8,130 nucleotides of DNA from Desulfonatronospira sp. (GCA_003563255.1 PWSL01000070.1:1-8130), one strand, 5' to 3'; shown: positions 1 through 7,738, counted from the stretch's first letter. The notes: generated by a model from the letters alone, not told the origin. Made by a program: numbers and translations.

Positions 1-57
1 AGCATAAAGAACCCAGGCACACCGTCAGGCAAGACACTCTGCAGGCCAGCCACCACT

Positions 58-177
58 CTTCAACCGTGAGCGGCAAAGCCGCCAGTGTGCAACGAAGTTG
101 CCCGTGCCAAAAAAATCTTCTCCGGCACGGGAAGCCATCAGGCTTCACACAAGTGCTCCGCACACACGGTTTTGAAG
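58..177. repeat. Multi-hairpin structured element
   Basis: An outer stem pairs cttc-aaccgtg (58-68) with cacggtt-tt-gaag (165-177), leaving a two-base bulge. Inside it lie several tight hairpins. These are gcggc/gccgc around AAA (70-82), gcaac/gttgc around GAA (89-101), cccgtgcc/ggcacggg (101-108 with 124-131, loop 15 nt), gaagcc/ggcttc around ATCA (131-146) and gtgc/gcac around TCC (153-163). All pairings were read directly from the sequence. The arrangement resembles a dispersed palindromic repeat or a structured RNA. I recognise no named family, and the strand of any transcript is unknown. Confidence 0.6.
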
Positions 178-192
178 GCAGGTACCGGCCAG

Positions 193-205
193 GGGGACAG
201 TCCCC
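193..205. repeat. GGGGAC-A-GTCCCC palindrome
   Basis: This is a perfect 6-bp inverted repeat around a single A, just right of the multi-hairpin cluster. The same gggga/tcccc pairing recurs, with a longer loop, in the terminator stem at 3674-3690. It may therefore belong to a dispersed REP-like palindrome family. That link is inferred from only two copies. Confidence 0.5.
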
Positions 206-309
206 GCGATACTTTTCCTGCACAAATACAAAAAGTACAGACGCGAAATTTTGTGAAGCTGCATAATCATCTGAGGCGGAGAAAAAGTTCCAACAAAACA
301 TGAACATGC

Positions 310-393
310 TTTTCCCCGTTTCATGCCTGGCCTGTTATGGGCAATAAAGGGTGGATTTTTAACCATTTCAGGCCAGACATGAAATGGGAAAAA
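310..393. repeat. 25-bp imperfect inverted repeat
   Basis: The left arm (310-334) and right arm (369-393) are reverse complements over 25 bp apart from two mismatches (326/377 and 314/389) and one G-T pair (318/385). They flank a 34-nt spacer. The right arm can also fold locally: ccatttca (363-370) pairs with tgaaatgg (380-387), which competes with the long pairing. No T-run follows the stem on either strand, so it is not a typical intrinsic terminator. It could be a small palindromic mobile remnant, a protein-binding palindrome, or a stabilising 3' structure on the kinase 1 transcript. Confidence 0.65.
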
Positions 394-516
394 ACGTGAG
401 GGCGAGTGGGAAAGCTGCAGTCACATCAACCCAGGAAGCCCCTTGCGAGATGTCGTCCTTACCCTGTCCGTTAAAAGGAAATATTATGTTTTTTAAATAG
501 ATGTCGCGCAGTTAAA

Positions 517-3500
517 TCAGCTGTCCGAGAGCCTCTGCTGCAGCAGCCGGTCCAGTTCTGCAAAGGCCCGCTCCAGGGCTGGAAGCTGTCGCTCCAGGGA
601 CTCTGTCTCTCGGGAATAAGCAAGATGCTCCATTCGTTCTGCGGCCTGGCAAAGTCCCGGGGCGGAAATGTTGGCAGCCAGGCCTTTTAGGTTGTGGGCT
701 GATTTGTAGACTGCATCAAAGTCCTGACTCAACACTCCTTCTTTAACCTGCTGCAGCCGTTGCGGGGCATCTTTCAGAAACTGTTCCAGAATGGTCCGGA
801 CCAGTTCCTGGTCCTGCATCATGCGCTCTATAAATTCGTGCTCATTATATATATCTTCTTCCACCCGGCCTTTAGACTGTTCTGCCCTCTCTGGAGCTGA
901 ACCAGCTTCCCCCGGCTGTCTGTCCACCTGAAGAACTCTGTCTTGAAGCCATGTTTCCAGGGTCCGGCCAAGGAGCTCTGGCTCTACCGGCTTGGAGAGA
1001 TAGTCATCCATGCCTGCTTCCCGGCAGCGTTCAGGGTCTTCTTTGAGGGCGAAGGCGGTCATGGCGATAATGGGTATATGCTCAGGGTGATCAGGGTGCA
1101 GCTCCAGAGAACCTGCATAATCAAAGGAATATGCGCCAGTCTTTCCGGGAAAAGGCCGGGAACCGTCCTTATACCTGTTCTTTTCAGCCTCCCTCACTGC
1201 CATTGAGGCCTGAAAACCGTCCATCTCCGGCATCTGACAGTCCATGAGTACCAGATCAAAAGGACTGGAGGCAAGGGCGTCCAGGGCCTCAAGACCGTTG
1301 GAAGCGATATGGATATCCTTGTAGCCCAGCTTGTTCAGCACCGTTCTGGCCACCTCCTGGTTTATGGAATTGTCTTCCACCAGCAGTATACGGGCATTGC
1401 GGGCGGGCTCCTGCCTGGAGGCCTGCTGGCGGCTGTGGTCCTGGGGCAGCTGATCCTCAAACAAAGTGCCTTCCTGGTCTATAACTTCCAGCCTGGCAGT
1501 AAACCAGAAAGTGGATCCCTGCCCTACCCGGCTGTTTACACCTATGTCACCATGCATGAGTTCAGCCAGCTGCCTGGATATGGCCAGTCCCAGGCCGGTC
1601 CCGCCAAACTTACGCGTGGTCGCGGGCTCGGCCTGGGAAAAGGGCTGAAAGAGTCTGGTCTGAACTTCTTCCGGAATGCCCATGCCGGTATCCCGGACTT
1701 CAAAACGCAGCAGGACTGCGCCTTCTTCCAGCTTTTCCGGTCTTACGCTTATTTCCACTTCTCCAGTGCTGGTAAACTTTATGGCGTTGCCGGCCAGGTT
1801 GAGAATGATCTGGGTCAGACGTCCAGGATCGCCTGCAAGCAGCACCGGCACCCCCGGGTGGATAGTACAGCTAAGGTCGAGACCCTTTTCCTTGGCCCTG
1901 TGCTTCAGCATGCTTTCGATATCAGACAGGACCTGGCGCAGGTCAAAGTTCTGGTGGTCCAACTCCAGCTTGCGGGCTTCGATTTTGGAGAAATCAAGGA
2001 TATCGTTTATCAGGTTTAACAGGTGTTCTCCGCTGGAGCGGACTATATCGGCGTATCTGCGCTGCTCGCTGCTCAGATCCGTGTCCAGAAGAAGCCTGGT
2101 CATGCTGATGACCCCATTCATGGGGGTGCGGATCTCGTGGCTCATATTGGCCAGAAATTCAGACTTGGCCCGGGCGGCCTGCTCGGCTTTGTCCCTGGCG
2201 TCCTCCAGGGCAGTTTCGACCTGTTTGCGCTCCTCTTCCCGGCTTATGGCCGAGGCAATAATCCCCAGCAACTGCCGCTGGTCATCCGAAAATTGCACAT
2301 GACCTGAATACACTGCGCAGACCAGGCCGACCAGTTCTTTGCCGAGCTTAACTGTATGCCCTATATAGGTCTGCAGTCCGTATCTGGAAACAGCCGGATC
2401 ATTGAAGACATAGCTGGTCTGCTGGAGATCCTGGATCTCATGGATGCCGTGAGATCCAGAGCAGATGAGATCATAGCAGATATGCCCCTGCGGATAGTCC
2501 CGGGGCACATAGTCCGGAGGAGTGTTCCACTGCCCAACAGATACGAGCATTCCTTCGTCCATTCTGTTGTACAAGGCACAATCAGCTCCCAGGAGTCTTC
2601 CGCAAAGCTCTGTAAGCAACCGGATATTGGAATCGTAGTCGGTGCCCAGACCAAGCAGACACTGATTGACCTCAAAGAGACGCTGCGCGTTTCTGGCGGT
2701 TTTTGCTTCCATCTGCCTACGCTCGGTGATGTCCTGGACAATACCCACGGAATGCACGACGCGGCCTTGCTGATCGCGTTCATGGATGCAGCTCTCGTGA
2801 ACGTGTCGTACTTCGCCTGTATATCTGCGGACAATCCGATGTTCAATCTCATACCCTTCTTTTCCCTCCTGCAGGGATTCCATATAAGCCGCATCAACCA
2901 TATCCCGGTCCTCCGGGTGTACTGCCTCCAGAAATGCCTGATAGGAAGCACCGAATTCCTGGGGTCTGAATCCAAAAATCCGATAAACCTCATCAGACCA
3001 ATGCAGACTATCAGTGGCCACTTCCAGTTGCCAGGTACCCACCCGGGCTATGCGCTGGGAGATTGCAAGCAGTCTCTCGTTTTCATCCTTCGCCTTCAGT
3101 GTCGCCCGGGCCTGTTTGCCGGCATCATGCAGTTTAAGGGCCATTTTTACGGCATTCAGCAGTGAGACCTCATCCGTATTTATAGTTATCTGGCCGTAAC
3201 CGGAAACATTTTCCTTTGTCGCCATAAGTTCCGGATCAGGCGATGGCAACAGAAATATCACCGGCAGATCATGCTCCTCCAGGATTGTCCTCCCGGTTCT
3301 GACTCCGTCCATACTGTCTTGCACATGGACATCCACCAGGGCCAGAGCTGTCTTGTCCAGGTCCAGATACCCACTGATCTCATTTTCGCCACTGGCAGTA
3401 ACCACCCTGTAACCGTGTTTTTCCAGGATATCCTTTTCCTGGATTTCCTCTGGACTTCTGTTGGCTATGATCAGGACGGTCGAGGGCTCAGAGTATTCTA

Positions 3501-3531
3501 TCCGGTTCTTGTCCTTTATGCACATGTTCAT
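517..3531 (-). CDS. Hybrid sensor histidine kinase 1 (REC*-PAS-GAF-HisKA-HATPase-REC-HPt)
   Basis: This is a 1004-aa phosphorelay kinase with no evident membrane segment, so it is probably cytoplasmic. The domains in order are: a receiver-like fold (about 16-134, Asp67), PAS with PAC tail (about 155-272), GAF (about 284-430), HisKA (about 449-517), HATPase_c (about 562-680), a full receiver (713-860) and HPt (about 895-1000). HisKA has the H-box [10 protein letters not shown] with His465. HATPase_c has the N box NLAGNAIKF, G1 DTGMGIP and G2 GGTGLGL. The full receiver has Glu719/Asp720, phosphoacceptor Asp764, Thr825 and Lys847. The HPt histidine is His946 in AHNLKG. Every residue needed for a His-Asp-His relay is present, but there is no output domain, so a separate regulator must be the target. 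The first receiver lacks the usual Thr and Lys. The second carries about 30 extra residues before its beta4 strand. The ATG at 3531 has only a weak upstream Shine-Dalgarno; Met3 (ATG 3525) is an equally poor alternative. The ligand is unknown. Confidence 0.95.
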   Translation of the reverse strand: MNMCIKDKNRIEYSEPSTVLIIANRSPEEIQEKDILEKHGYRVVTASGENEISGYLDLDKTALALVDVHVQDSMDGVRTGRTILEEHDLPVIFLLPSPDPELMATKENVSGYGQITINTDEVSLLNAVKMALKLHDAGKQARATLKAKDENERLLAISQRIARVGTWQLEVATDSLHWSDEVYRIFGFRPQEFGASYQAFLEAVHPEDRDMVDAAYMESLQEGKEGYEIEHRIVRRYTGEVRHVHESCIHERDQQGRVVHSVGIVQDITERRQMEAKTARNAQRLFEVNQCLLGLGTDYDSNIRLLTELCGRLLGADCALYNRMDEGMLVSVGQWNTPPDYVPRDYPQGHICYDLICSGSHGIHEIQDLQQTSYVFNDPAVSRYGLQTYIGHTVKLGKELVGLVCAVYSGHVQFSDDQRQLLGIIASAISREEERKQVETALEDARDKAEQAARAKSEFLANMSHEIRTPMNGVISMTRLLLDTDLSSEQRRYADIVRSSGEHLLNLINDILDFSKIEARKLELDHQNFDLRQVLSDIESMLKHRAKEKGLDLSCTIHPGVPVLLAGDPGRLTQIILNLAGNAIKFTSTGEVEISVRPEKLEEGAVLLRFEVRDTGMGIPEEVQTRLFQPFSQAEPATTRKFGGTGLGLAISRQLAELMHGDIGVNSRVGQGSTFWFTARLEVIDQEGTLFEDQLPQDHSRQQASRQEPARNARILLVEDNSINQEVARTVLNKLGYKDIHIASNGLEALDALASSPFDLVLMDCQMPEMDGFQASMAVREAEKNRYKDGSRPFPGKTGAYSFDYAGSLELHPDHPEHIPIIAMTAFALKEDPERCREAGMDDYLSKPVEPELLGRTLETWLQDRVLQVDRQPGEAGSAPERAEQSKGRVEEDIYNEHEFIERMMQDQELVRTILEQFLKDAPQRLQQVKEGVLSQDFDAVYKSAHNLKGLAANISAPGLCQAAERMEHLAYSRETESLERQLPALERAFAELDRLLQQRLSDS

Positions 3532-3624
3532 GTATGTCTGGACAGTGAAAAGTTTTTTCTAATCATTTATTTTTATCAGCGTATCTGTTTAGCGCTTTTA
3601 AGGAAGCAGGAGACAGGCACCAAA

Positions 3625-3675
3625 CCGCACTTATTTTTCTGAAGGATGATTGACATGTTTAAAAAAAAAGTGCGG
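3625..3675. repeat. Inverted repeat with AAGTGCGG arms
   Basis: ccgcacttattttt (3625-3638) pairs with aaaaaaaagtgcgg (3662-3675) with one mismatch, across a 23-nt spacer. Reading outward, each AAGTGCGG arm runs into a different G/C-rich stretch. On the plus strand this is ggagagccagtcccc; on the minus strand it is tttggtgcctgtctcc. That is the layout of two REP-like units placed back to back. The right arm overlaps the terminator stem of kinase 2. Family membership is inferred. Confidence 0.55.
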
Positions 3676-3697
3676 GGAGAGCCAGTCCCCATGCCAC
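3661..3697 (-). terminator. Intrinsic terminator of kinase 2
   Basis: Read on the minus strand, a stem of ggggA/Tcccc around CTGGCTC is extended, past bulges, by GTG pairing with CAC. It is followed at once by nine T residues (the A run at 3661-3669). It begins 47 nt after the kinase 2 stop codon. This is a standard Rho-independent layout and suggests that kinase 1 downstream is transcribed separately, or only by read-through. Confidence 0.65.
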
Positions 3698-3744
3698 ATG
3701 CTAATGGCTAATACACTCTACTCCATGTTAATTGGTTTATTCAT

Positions 3745-6700
3745 CTACTCAGCCAGCAACATTTTTTCAATTTCAGCCTTGCAGATATCAAACCTCCTTT
3801 TCAGTTCAGGCATAATGTTTTCAATCTGGTCAAGTTCACCTGCATGTGCATGGCTTTCCATCTTTTCAGCGATCCCGCATATTGCCATGCAACCGGTATT
3901 GGCAGAATTACCCTTGATGGAGTGGGCTGTGCGCAGGAGTTGCTGCACGTCTTTGTCTTCCAGGGCCTTTTGCAGTGCTTCAATTTTGGCGGGGATATCC
4001 TGCAGGTACATATTTGCGATTTCCATGGTCAGCTCATGGTCCTGACCCATGCGGTAGAACAGAGCCTGATGATCAAATGCCGGACCTGAAGAGGCATCCT
4101 TTTCCCCGGTAAGACAGATGTTATCCTCCGGATCTTCAACAGTCTCATCCTGACCCTTTGAATCTTTCTGTTCCAGCCATTTTTGCAGCACCCGGCCCAG
4201 TTCATAAGGATTAATTGGCTTGGCAACATAATCGTCCATACCGGACTCGATACACCTGTCCCGGTCCTGGTGCATGGCACCGGCGGTCATGGCGATAATG
4301 GGAATTCTGGAATTCGGGGATTGAGAAATTGAGGGATTCTGGGATACGTTCTCCTGAATTCGGTCTCTGATCTCTGTCTTCTGATTCCCGGCTTCTGTCC
4401 TCTGTCCTCTGACCTCTGATTTCTGACCTCTGTCCTCTGCAGCGCGTATGCGCCGGGTCGCTTCCAGCCCGTCCATTTCCGGCATCTGCACATCCATGAG
4501 TACCAGGTCGTAGCTTTTGCTCTGCAAGGCCTCGACCGCCTTCAGTCCGTTATCCACAATATCCGCGGTGATCCCCATTTTTTTAAGCAGGCCGGCGGCT
4601 ACTTTCTGATTGACCGGGTTGTCCTCGGCAATAAGCACATGGCCTTTGAATTTTATCAGCTCGGATCGCCGCCTTTTTATCTCCCGGGCCTGATGCCTGG
4701 TGATGATTGAACGGCCTGGGCCTGGGCCTGCACTGGAAAGAACCGTCAAAAGCGTATCAAACAGCTCGGACTGGCGGACAGGCTTGTTCAGGTAAGCATT
4801 AAAACCCTGTTCTTCAAAGATTTTGGCGTCGCCGGGACGTCCCAGGGAAGTCAGCATTACCAGAGGCAGGTCTTTAAACCTGTTACTGTTTCTTATGCGC
4901 CGGCCAAGTTCTTCTCCATCCATACCGGGCATATGCATGTCCAGAATGGCCATGGCAAAAACCCTGCCGCTGCTGTAGACTCTGTCCAGAATACGCAAAG
5001 CCTCATGACCTCCAGAGGCCTGCTCTAGATGTACTCCCCAGGCCTCAAGCTGTTTTTTCAGAATTGATAAGTTGGTTTCATTATCATCGACAATAAGTAT
5101 ATGCGCGCCCTGCAGATCCTGTGGCAGAGCAGGCAGGGGCTCTTCCTGCTTCTTCTGTGGGGTGAACCGGGCCGTAAACCAGAACTGACAACCCCGGCCG
5201 TATTCACTTTGGACCCCGATTTCTCCACCCATCATTTCAGCCAGTTGTCTGGAAATGGCCAGACCAAGCCCTGTACCGCCGAATTTGCGGGTGGTGGATG
5301 TGTCCACCTGGGAAAATTTGTTGAAAAGCAGATCAATCTTGTCTTCAGGAATACCAATGCCGGTGTCCTGGACTGTGAAGCGAAGCAGGACATCAGCTGC
5401 ACTGACCTCTGACCTCTGCACCCTGACCACAACCTCTCCCTGGTCAGTAAATTTTATAGCATTACCCACCAGGTTGGTCAGTATCTGTCGCAGACGTCCA
5501 GGGTCGCCCTGGACCTGGGCCGGTACATCCGGATCAGGCAGACAGATCAGTTCCAGCCCCTTTTCATCAGCCCGTACAGCCATGAGAGAGGCCAGGTCTT
5601 CAAGCAGGTAGTGCAGGTTGAAGTCCAGATTTTCCAGCTCCAGACGGCCGGCCTCGATTTTGGAGAAGTCCAGAATATCATTAATAAGAGTCAGCAAAGC
5701 CTCGCCGCTGGACTGGATGGACTGGGCCAGGCTGTACTGCTCGGCTGAAAGCTCGGTATCCAGCAAAAGCTCGGTCATGCCGATGACCCCGTTCATGGGA
5801 GTGCGGATCTCGTGACTCATATTGGCCAAAAATTCGGATTTGGCCTGGGTGGCTATTTCAGCCTGCTCCATGGCATCTTTGAGGTCCTGCTCCCTGCTCT
5901 GTCTGAGTTGGGCATTGACCAACAGCTCTGCCAGTAATGCAAACAGGTTGATCTCGGAATCCGACCATGTCCTGGTAGACCGGACCGAATCCAGACCGAC
6001 AAACCCCAGGCATCCTTCAGGACCCATAAGAGGAATGGCCAGCAAAGACTGGATACCCTGAAAATCAAGGTGAAGTTTAAAAGGGTCATTATTATCAAGT
6101 TCAGCAACATCGGGAAGGTAAAAAGGCCGGCCTTCATTGTGCAGTCGTACATGCTCCGGGTTCAGAGCAAGAGGGATTTTCTGGAGGTTGTCAATTTGCG
6201 GCTCTATTCCAGGAGCGCACCATTCATGGGTGTTGGTCATGACATGGTTTTCATGATCATAGTAAAAAATATAAACCCGGTCAGTCCCGGTGAATTGCCC
6301 CAGACGCATCAGAGCTCTGTCAGTAGCCTGATTCAGGTTGTCGGTTGGAACATTGAGAAAGTCCATGGCCAGGTCCATGAGCAGGCGCTGCAGATCCAGG
6401 CGGTAGTTTAGTGACTGCTCGTTTCCGGCAAGCTTTTCCAGGTTCCTGGAATTGCGCAGAGCAATGGCTGCCAGGTCCCCGAAGGACTTGGCGGCATTTG
6501 TGTCTTTTTCTGTAAATCCTCCGGGCTTGTTGGCCAGTCCGATTATTCCCACGGTTTTTTCGTCCAGAACAAGCGGAGCAAAAAGAACATTGTCCAGCTG
6601 AACATGCCCCGGCGGCATGAAATCCATCCATTTACTGTTCATGAAGTCATTTTCAAATACTACGGCATTCAGGCTGTATGACTGGGCCCTGAGCCCCCGG

Positions 6701-7728
6701 ATGGGCATAGGCAGCGCCGGATCTACATAGCAGGGTCTTCCTCCAGACTCCAGGAAAACCAGTTCATTTTCCCGGCCGTCATCGGCCAGCAGGGCCACAT
6801 AGCCTGCACTGGAGCCAATCAGGCTGGATACACTGTCAAATATATGCCTGGCAGCGGATGGAAAGTCCTTGGTTGTCAGTATGGCTCTTGCCGACTCAAA
6901 CATACTGGAAAGATGAGCTTCAGAACGTCTGGACTCCTCTATAGCCCGCTGCATTACATCATGTTTATGTTTCTGAATTGTTATATCCCTGGCTACATGC
7001 ACACTGCCCAGAATAAATCCCCCGGCATCTCGAAAAGGTGTAGTGGTGACATTAAAATACCCATGCAGTCTTTCTTCAAAAACTTCTGCATTCTCCTCAT
7101 TCCGGCTTCTCAAGGTTCGGGAATGTGGACAGAAATCCGGGGGAGCCGACAGTCCATGAACTACTTCATAACAGAAACGTCCCTCAATTTCCCTGGGTTG
7201 AAAACCAAGACGCTCGGCCATGGCTTTATTAACCCTCAGGATGCGGTGGTCATTATCTACCAGGGCAATCAAGTCAGGTAAGGCTTCAAAAGTAGACTGC
7301 CATTGATCCTGGGCAAGCTTTCTGTCTGAAATATCTGCAACAAAACCCTGGAAATGGGAGGCTTTTCCTTTGGCATCAGATACAGCCTGAATACTCCCTG
7401 ATGCCCAGAATACAGTACCATCCCGTCGGATCTGCCTGCACTCGTAATTTTTGACTATCCCGTGCAGATCCAGAATATGCCTGACCTCTTCCCCCTGAAC
7501 TGGATCAGCAAACAACTGTGCTGCAATATCGGTTACTGAAGCGATAAGATCCCGGGGGGATGAATAGCCGAATATTTCAGCCAGGGCCTGGTTTGCATAA
7601 ATAAACCGGCCTTCAAGAGTTGCCTTAAAAAAACCGATGGTGGCCTGATCCAGGATGTCCTGAGCATCCGGTAAGACAGGTTGCTCAGACTGATCCTGGT
7701 CATTCAATCTGGTTGGTCTTGTTGACAT
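3745..7728 (-). CDS. Hybrid sensor histidine kinase 2 (PAS-PAS-GAF-GAF-HisKA-HATPase-REC-REC-HPt)
   Basis: This is a 1327-aa multi-step phosphorelay kinase without evident membrane segments. The domains are PAS (about 21-137), PAS with PAC end (139-253), GAF (271-429), GAF (445-604), HisKA (632-697), HATPase_c, two receivers and HPt. HisKA has His639 in [10 protein letters not shown]. HATPase_c has the N box [10 protein letters not shown]1 DTGIGIP at 788-794 and G2 GGTGLGL at 817-823. Receiver 1 (876-994) has Asp930, Thr960 and Lys982. Receiver 2 (1030-1181) has Asp1079, Thr1148 and Lys1170. HPt (about 1216-1324) has His1269 in AHSIKG. All relay residues are intact and there is no output domain. 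The second PAS has a Cys186, His191, Cys200, His202 cluster that might bind metal or respond to redox; the signal is not known. Receiver 2 carries a repeat-encoded insertion of about 36 residues. The start chosen is ATG at 7728, 6 nt after GGAG; a GTG at 7731 is in frame but only 3 nt from it. The HisKA-HATPase core is close to that of kinase 1, so the two look paralogous. Confidence 0.95.
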   Translation of the reverse strand: MSTRPTRLNDQDQSEQPVLPDAQDILDQATIGFFKATLEGRFIYANQALAEIFGYSSPRDLIASVTDIAAQLFADPVQGEEVRHILDLHGIVKNYECRQIRRDGTVFWASGSIQAVSDAKGKASHFQGFVADISDRKLAQDQWQSTFEALPDLIALVDNDHRILRVNKAMAERLGFQPREIEGRFCYEVVHGLSAPPDFCPHSRTLRSRNEENAEVFEERLHGYFNVTTTPFRDAGGFILGSVHVARDITIQKHKHDVMQRAIEESRRSEAHLSSMFESARAILTTKDFPSAARHIFDSVSSLIGSSAGYVALLADDGRENELVFLESGGRPCYVDPALPMPIRGLRAQSYSLNAVVFENDFMNSKWMDFMPPGHVQLDNVLFAPLVLDEKTVGIIGLANKPGGFTEKDTNAAKSFGDLAAIALRNSRNLEKLAGNEQSLNYRLDLQRLLMDLAMDFLNVPTDNLNQATDRALMRLGQFTGTDRVYIFYYDHENHVMTNTHEWCAPGIEPQIDNLQKIPLALNPEHVRLHNEGRPFYLPDVAELDNNDPFKLHLDFQGIQSLLAIPLMGPEGCLGFVGLDSVRSTRTWSDSEINLFALLAELLVNAQLRQSREQDLKDAMEQAEIATQAKSEFLANMSHEIRTPMNGVIGMTELLLDTELSAEQYSLAQSIQSSGEALLTLINDILDFSKIEAGRLELENLDFNLHYLLEDLASLMAVRADEKGLELICLPDPDVPAQVQGDPGRLRQILTNLVGNAIKFTDQGEVVVRVQRSEVSAADVLLRFTVQDTGIGIPEDKIDLLFNKFSQVDTSTTRKFGGTGLGLAISRQLAEMMGGEIGVQSEYGRGCQFWFTARFTPQKKQEEPLPALPQDLQGAHILIVDDNETNLSILKKQLEAWGVHLEQASGGHEALRILDRVYSSGRVFAMAILDMHMPGMDGEELGRRIRNSNRFKDLPLVMLTSLGRPGDAKIFEEQGFNAYLNKPVRQSELFDTLLTVLSSAGPGPGRSIITRHQAREIKRRRSELIKFKGHVLIAEDNPVNQKVAAGLLKKMGITADIVDNGLKAVEALQSKSYDLVLMDVQMPEMDGLEATRRIRAAEDRGQKSEVRGQRTEAGNQKTEIRDRIQENVSQNPSISQSPNSRIPIIAMTAGAMHQDRDRCIESGMDDYVAKPINPYELGRVLQKWLEQKDSKGQDETVEDPEDNICLTGEKDASSGPAFDHQALFYRMGQDHELTMEIANMYLQDIPAKIEALQKALEDKDVQQLLRTAHSIKGNSANTGCMAICGIAEKMESHAHAGELDQIENIMPELKRRFDICKAEIEKMLLAE
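4301..4348. repeat. Tandem array of 8-bp units inside kinase 2
   Basis: Six consecutive 8-bp units read on the plus strand: ggaattct, ggaattcg, gggattga, gaaattga, gggattct, gggatacg. The rough consensus is GGRATTSW. Three units make 24 nt, so the encoded peptide has an 8-residue rhythm of the type NPSISQSP. The array lies in frame just before the PIIAMTA strand of receiver 2. It directly abuts the 7-bp array region. Confidence 0.75.
4366..4439. repeat. Tandem array of 7-bp TCTGWCC units inside kinase 2
   Basis: About ten and a half 7-bp units follow one another, in order TCTGATC, TCTGTCT, TCTGATT, CCCGGCT (degenerate), TCTGTCC twice, TCTGACC, TCTGATT, TCTGACC, TCTGTCC, then TCTG. Three units equal 21 nt, so the minus-strand reading gives a charged 7-residue repeat: [21 protein letters not shown]. 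The array forms much of the insertion in receiver 2 of kinase 2 and keeps the reading frame open. Confidence 0.85.
5402..5418. repeat. Short copy of the TCTGACC repeat in the ATPase domain
   Basis: Two to two and a half copies of the same 7-bp unit (ctgacc, tctgacc, tctg) lie within the HATPase_c coding part of kinase 2. They encode QRSEV at about residues 771-775. In kinase 1 the aligned loop (PEKLEEGA) is not built from this unit. The length is short, so chance resemblance is possible, but the unit sequence is identical to that of the array about 1 kb away in the same gene. Confidence 0.5.
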
Positions 7729-7734
7729 CACAAT

Positions 7735-7738
7735 CTCC
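7735..7738 (-). promoter_or_regulatory. Ribosome binding site of kinase 2
   Basis: GGAG on the minus strand lies 6 nt before the ATG at 7728 and 3 nt before the GTG at 7731. The spacing favours the ATG, which makes the protein 1327 aa. Confidence 0.6.

Larger units (their letters stand above)
1..516. other. Gene-free, repeat-rich region downstream of kinase 1
   Basis: I see no convincing gene here. Short open frames exist on both strands, but they have low-complexity or improbable composition and run through strong hairpins. The region holds a hairpin cluster (58-177), a perfect palindrome (193-205) and a 25-bp imperfect inverted repeat (310-393), each listed separately. Positions 394-516 show nothing recognisable beyond the 8-bp direct repeat agatgtcg near 449 and 499. 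No clear intrinsic terminator follows the stop codon of kinase 1. A plus-strand frame is open from the left edge to a TGA at 67-69 and could be the tail of a gene outside the window, but 22 codons are too few to judge. Confidence 0.6.
3532..3744. other. Intergenic gap between the two kinases
   Basis: This 213-bp gap holds the terminator of kinase 2 and an inverted-repeat element, both listed separately. The part nearest kinase 1 (about 3532-3605) is AT-rich and probably contains its promoter. I could not place convincing -35 and -10 boxes, so none is annotated. I see no small gene here. Confidence 0.5.

Noticed and set aside
58..177. tRNA or integron attC site
   Set aside because: There are too many and too short hairpins, no anticodon-loop or T-loop pattern, and the ends do not match the attC RYYYAAC/GTTRRRY core sites.
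145..366. Minus-strand open frame of 73 codons in the left region
   Set aside because: It runs through the palindromes and the hairpin cluster and has improbable composition with no ribosome binding site. Such frames are typical of repeat DNA.
310..393. Intrinsic terminator of kinase 1
   Set aside because: No T-run follows the stem in the minus-strand direction, and it begins more than 120 nt after the stop codon.
1309..2019. Plus-strand open frame (236 codons) opposite the HisKA-HATPase part of kinase 1
   Set aside because: Antisense shadow of conserved catalytic coding sequence; no independent start signal or recognisable motif.
2356..3165. Long plus-strand open frame (269 codons) opposite kinase 1
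   Set aside because: It lies wholly antisense to a well-supported kinase and its translation shows no domain pattern. Codon bias of the kinase explains the open frame.
3532..3660. Sigma54 or sigma70 promoter for kinase 1
   Set aside because: No GG-N10-GC pair of the right form was found, and the AT-rich stretch gives only poor -10 and -35 candidates by eye.
4301..4439. CRISPR-like array
   Set aside because: Units are 7-8 bp with no spacers and lie inside a reading frame.
4301..4439. Frameshift or disruption of kinase 2 by the repeats
   Set aside because: The frame stays open through the arrays, and the PIIAMTA strand, the Lys1170 motif and the HPt domain follow correctly.
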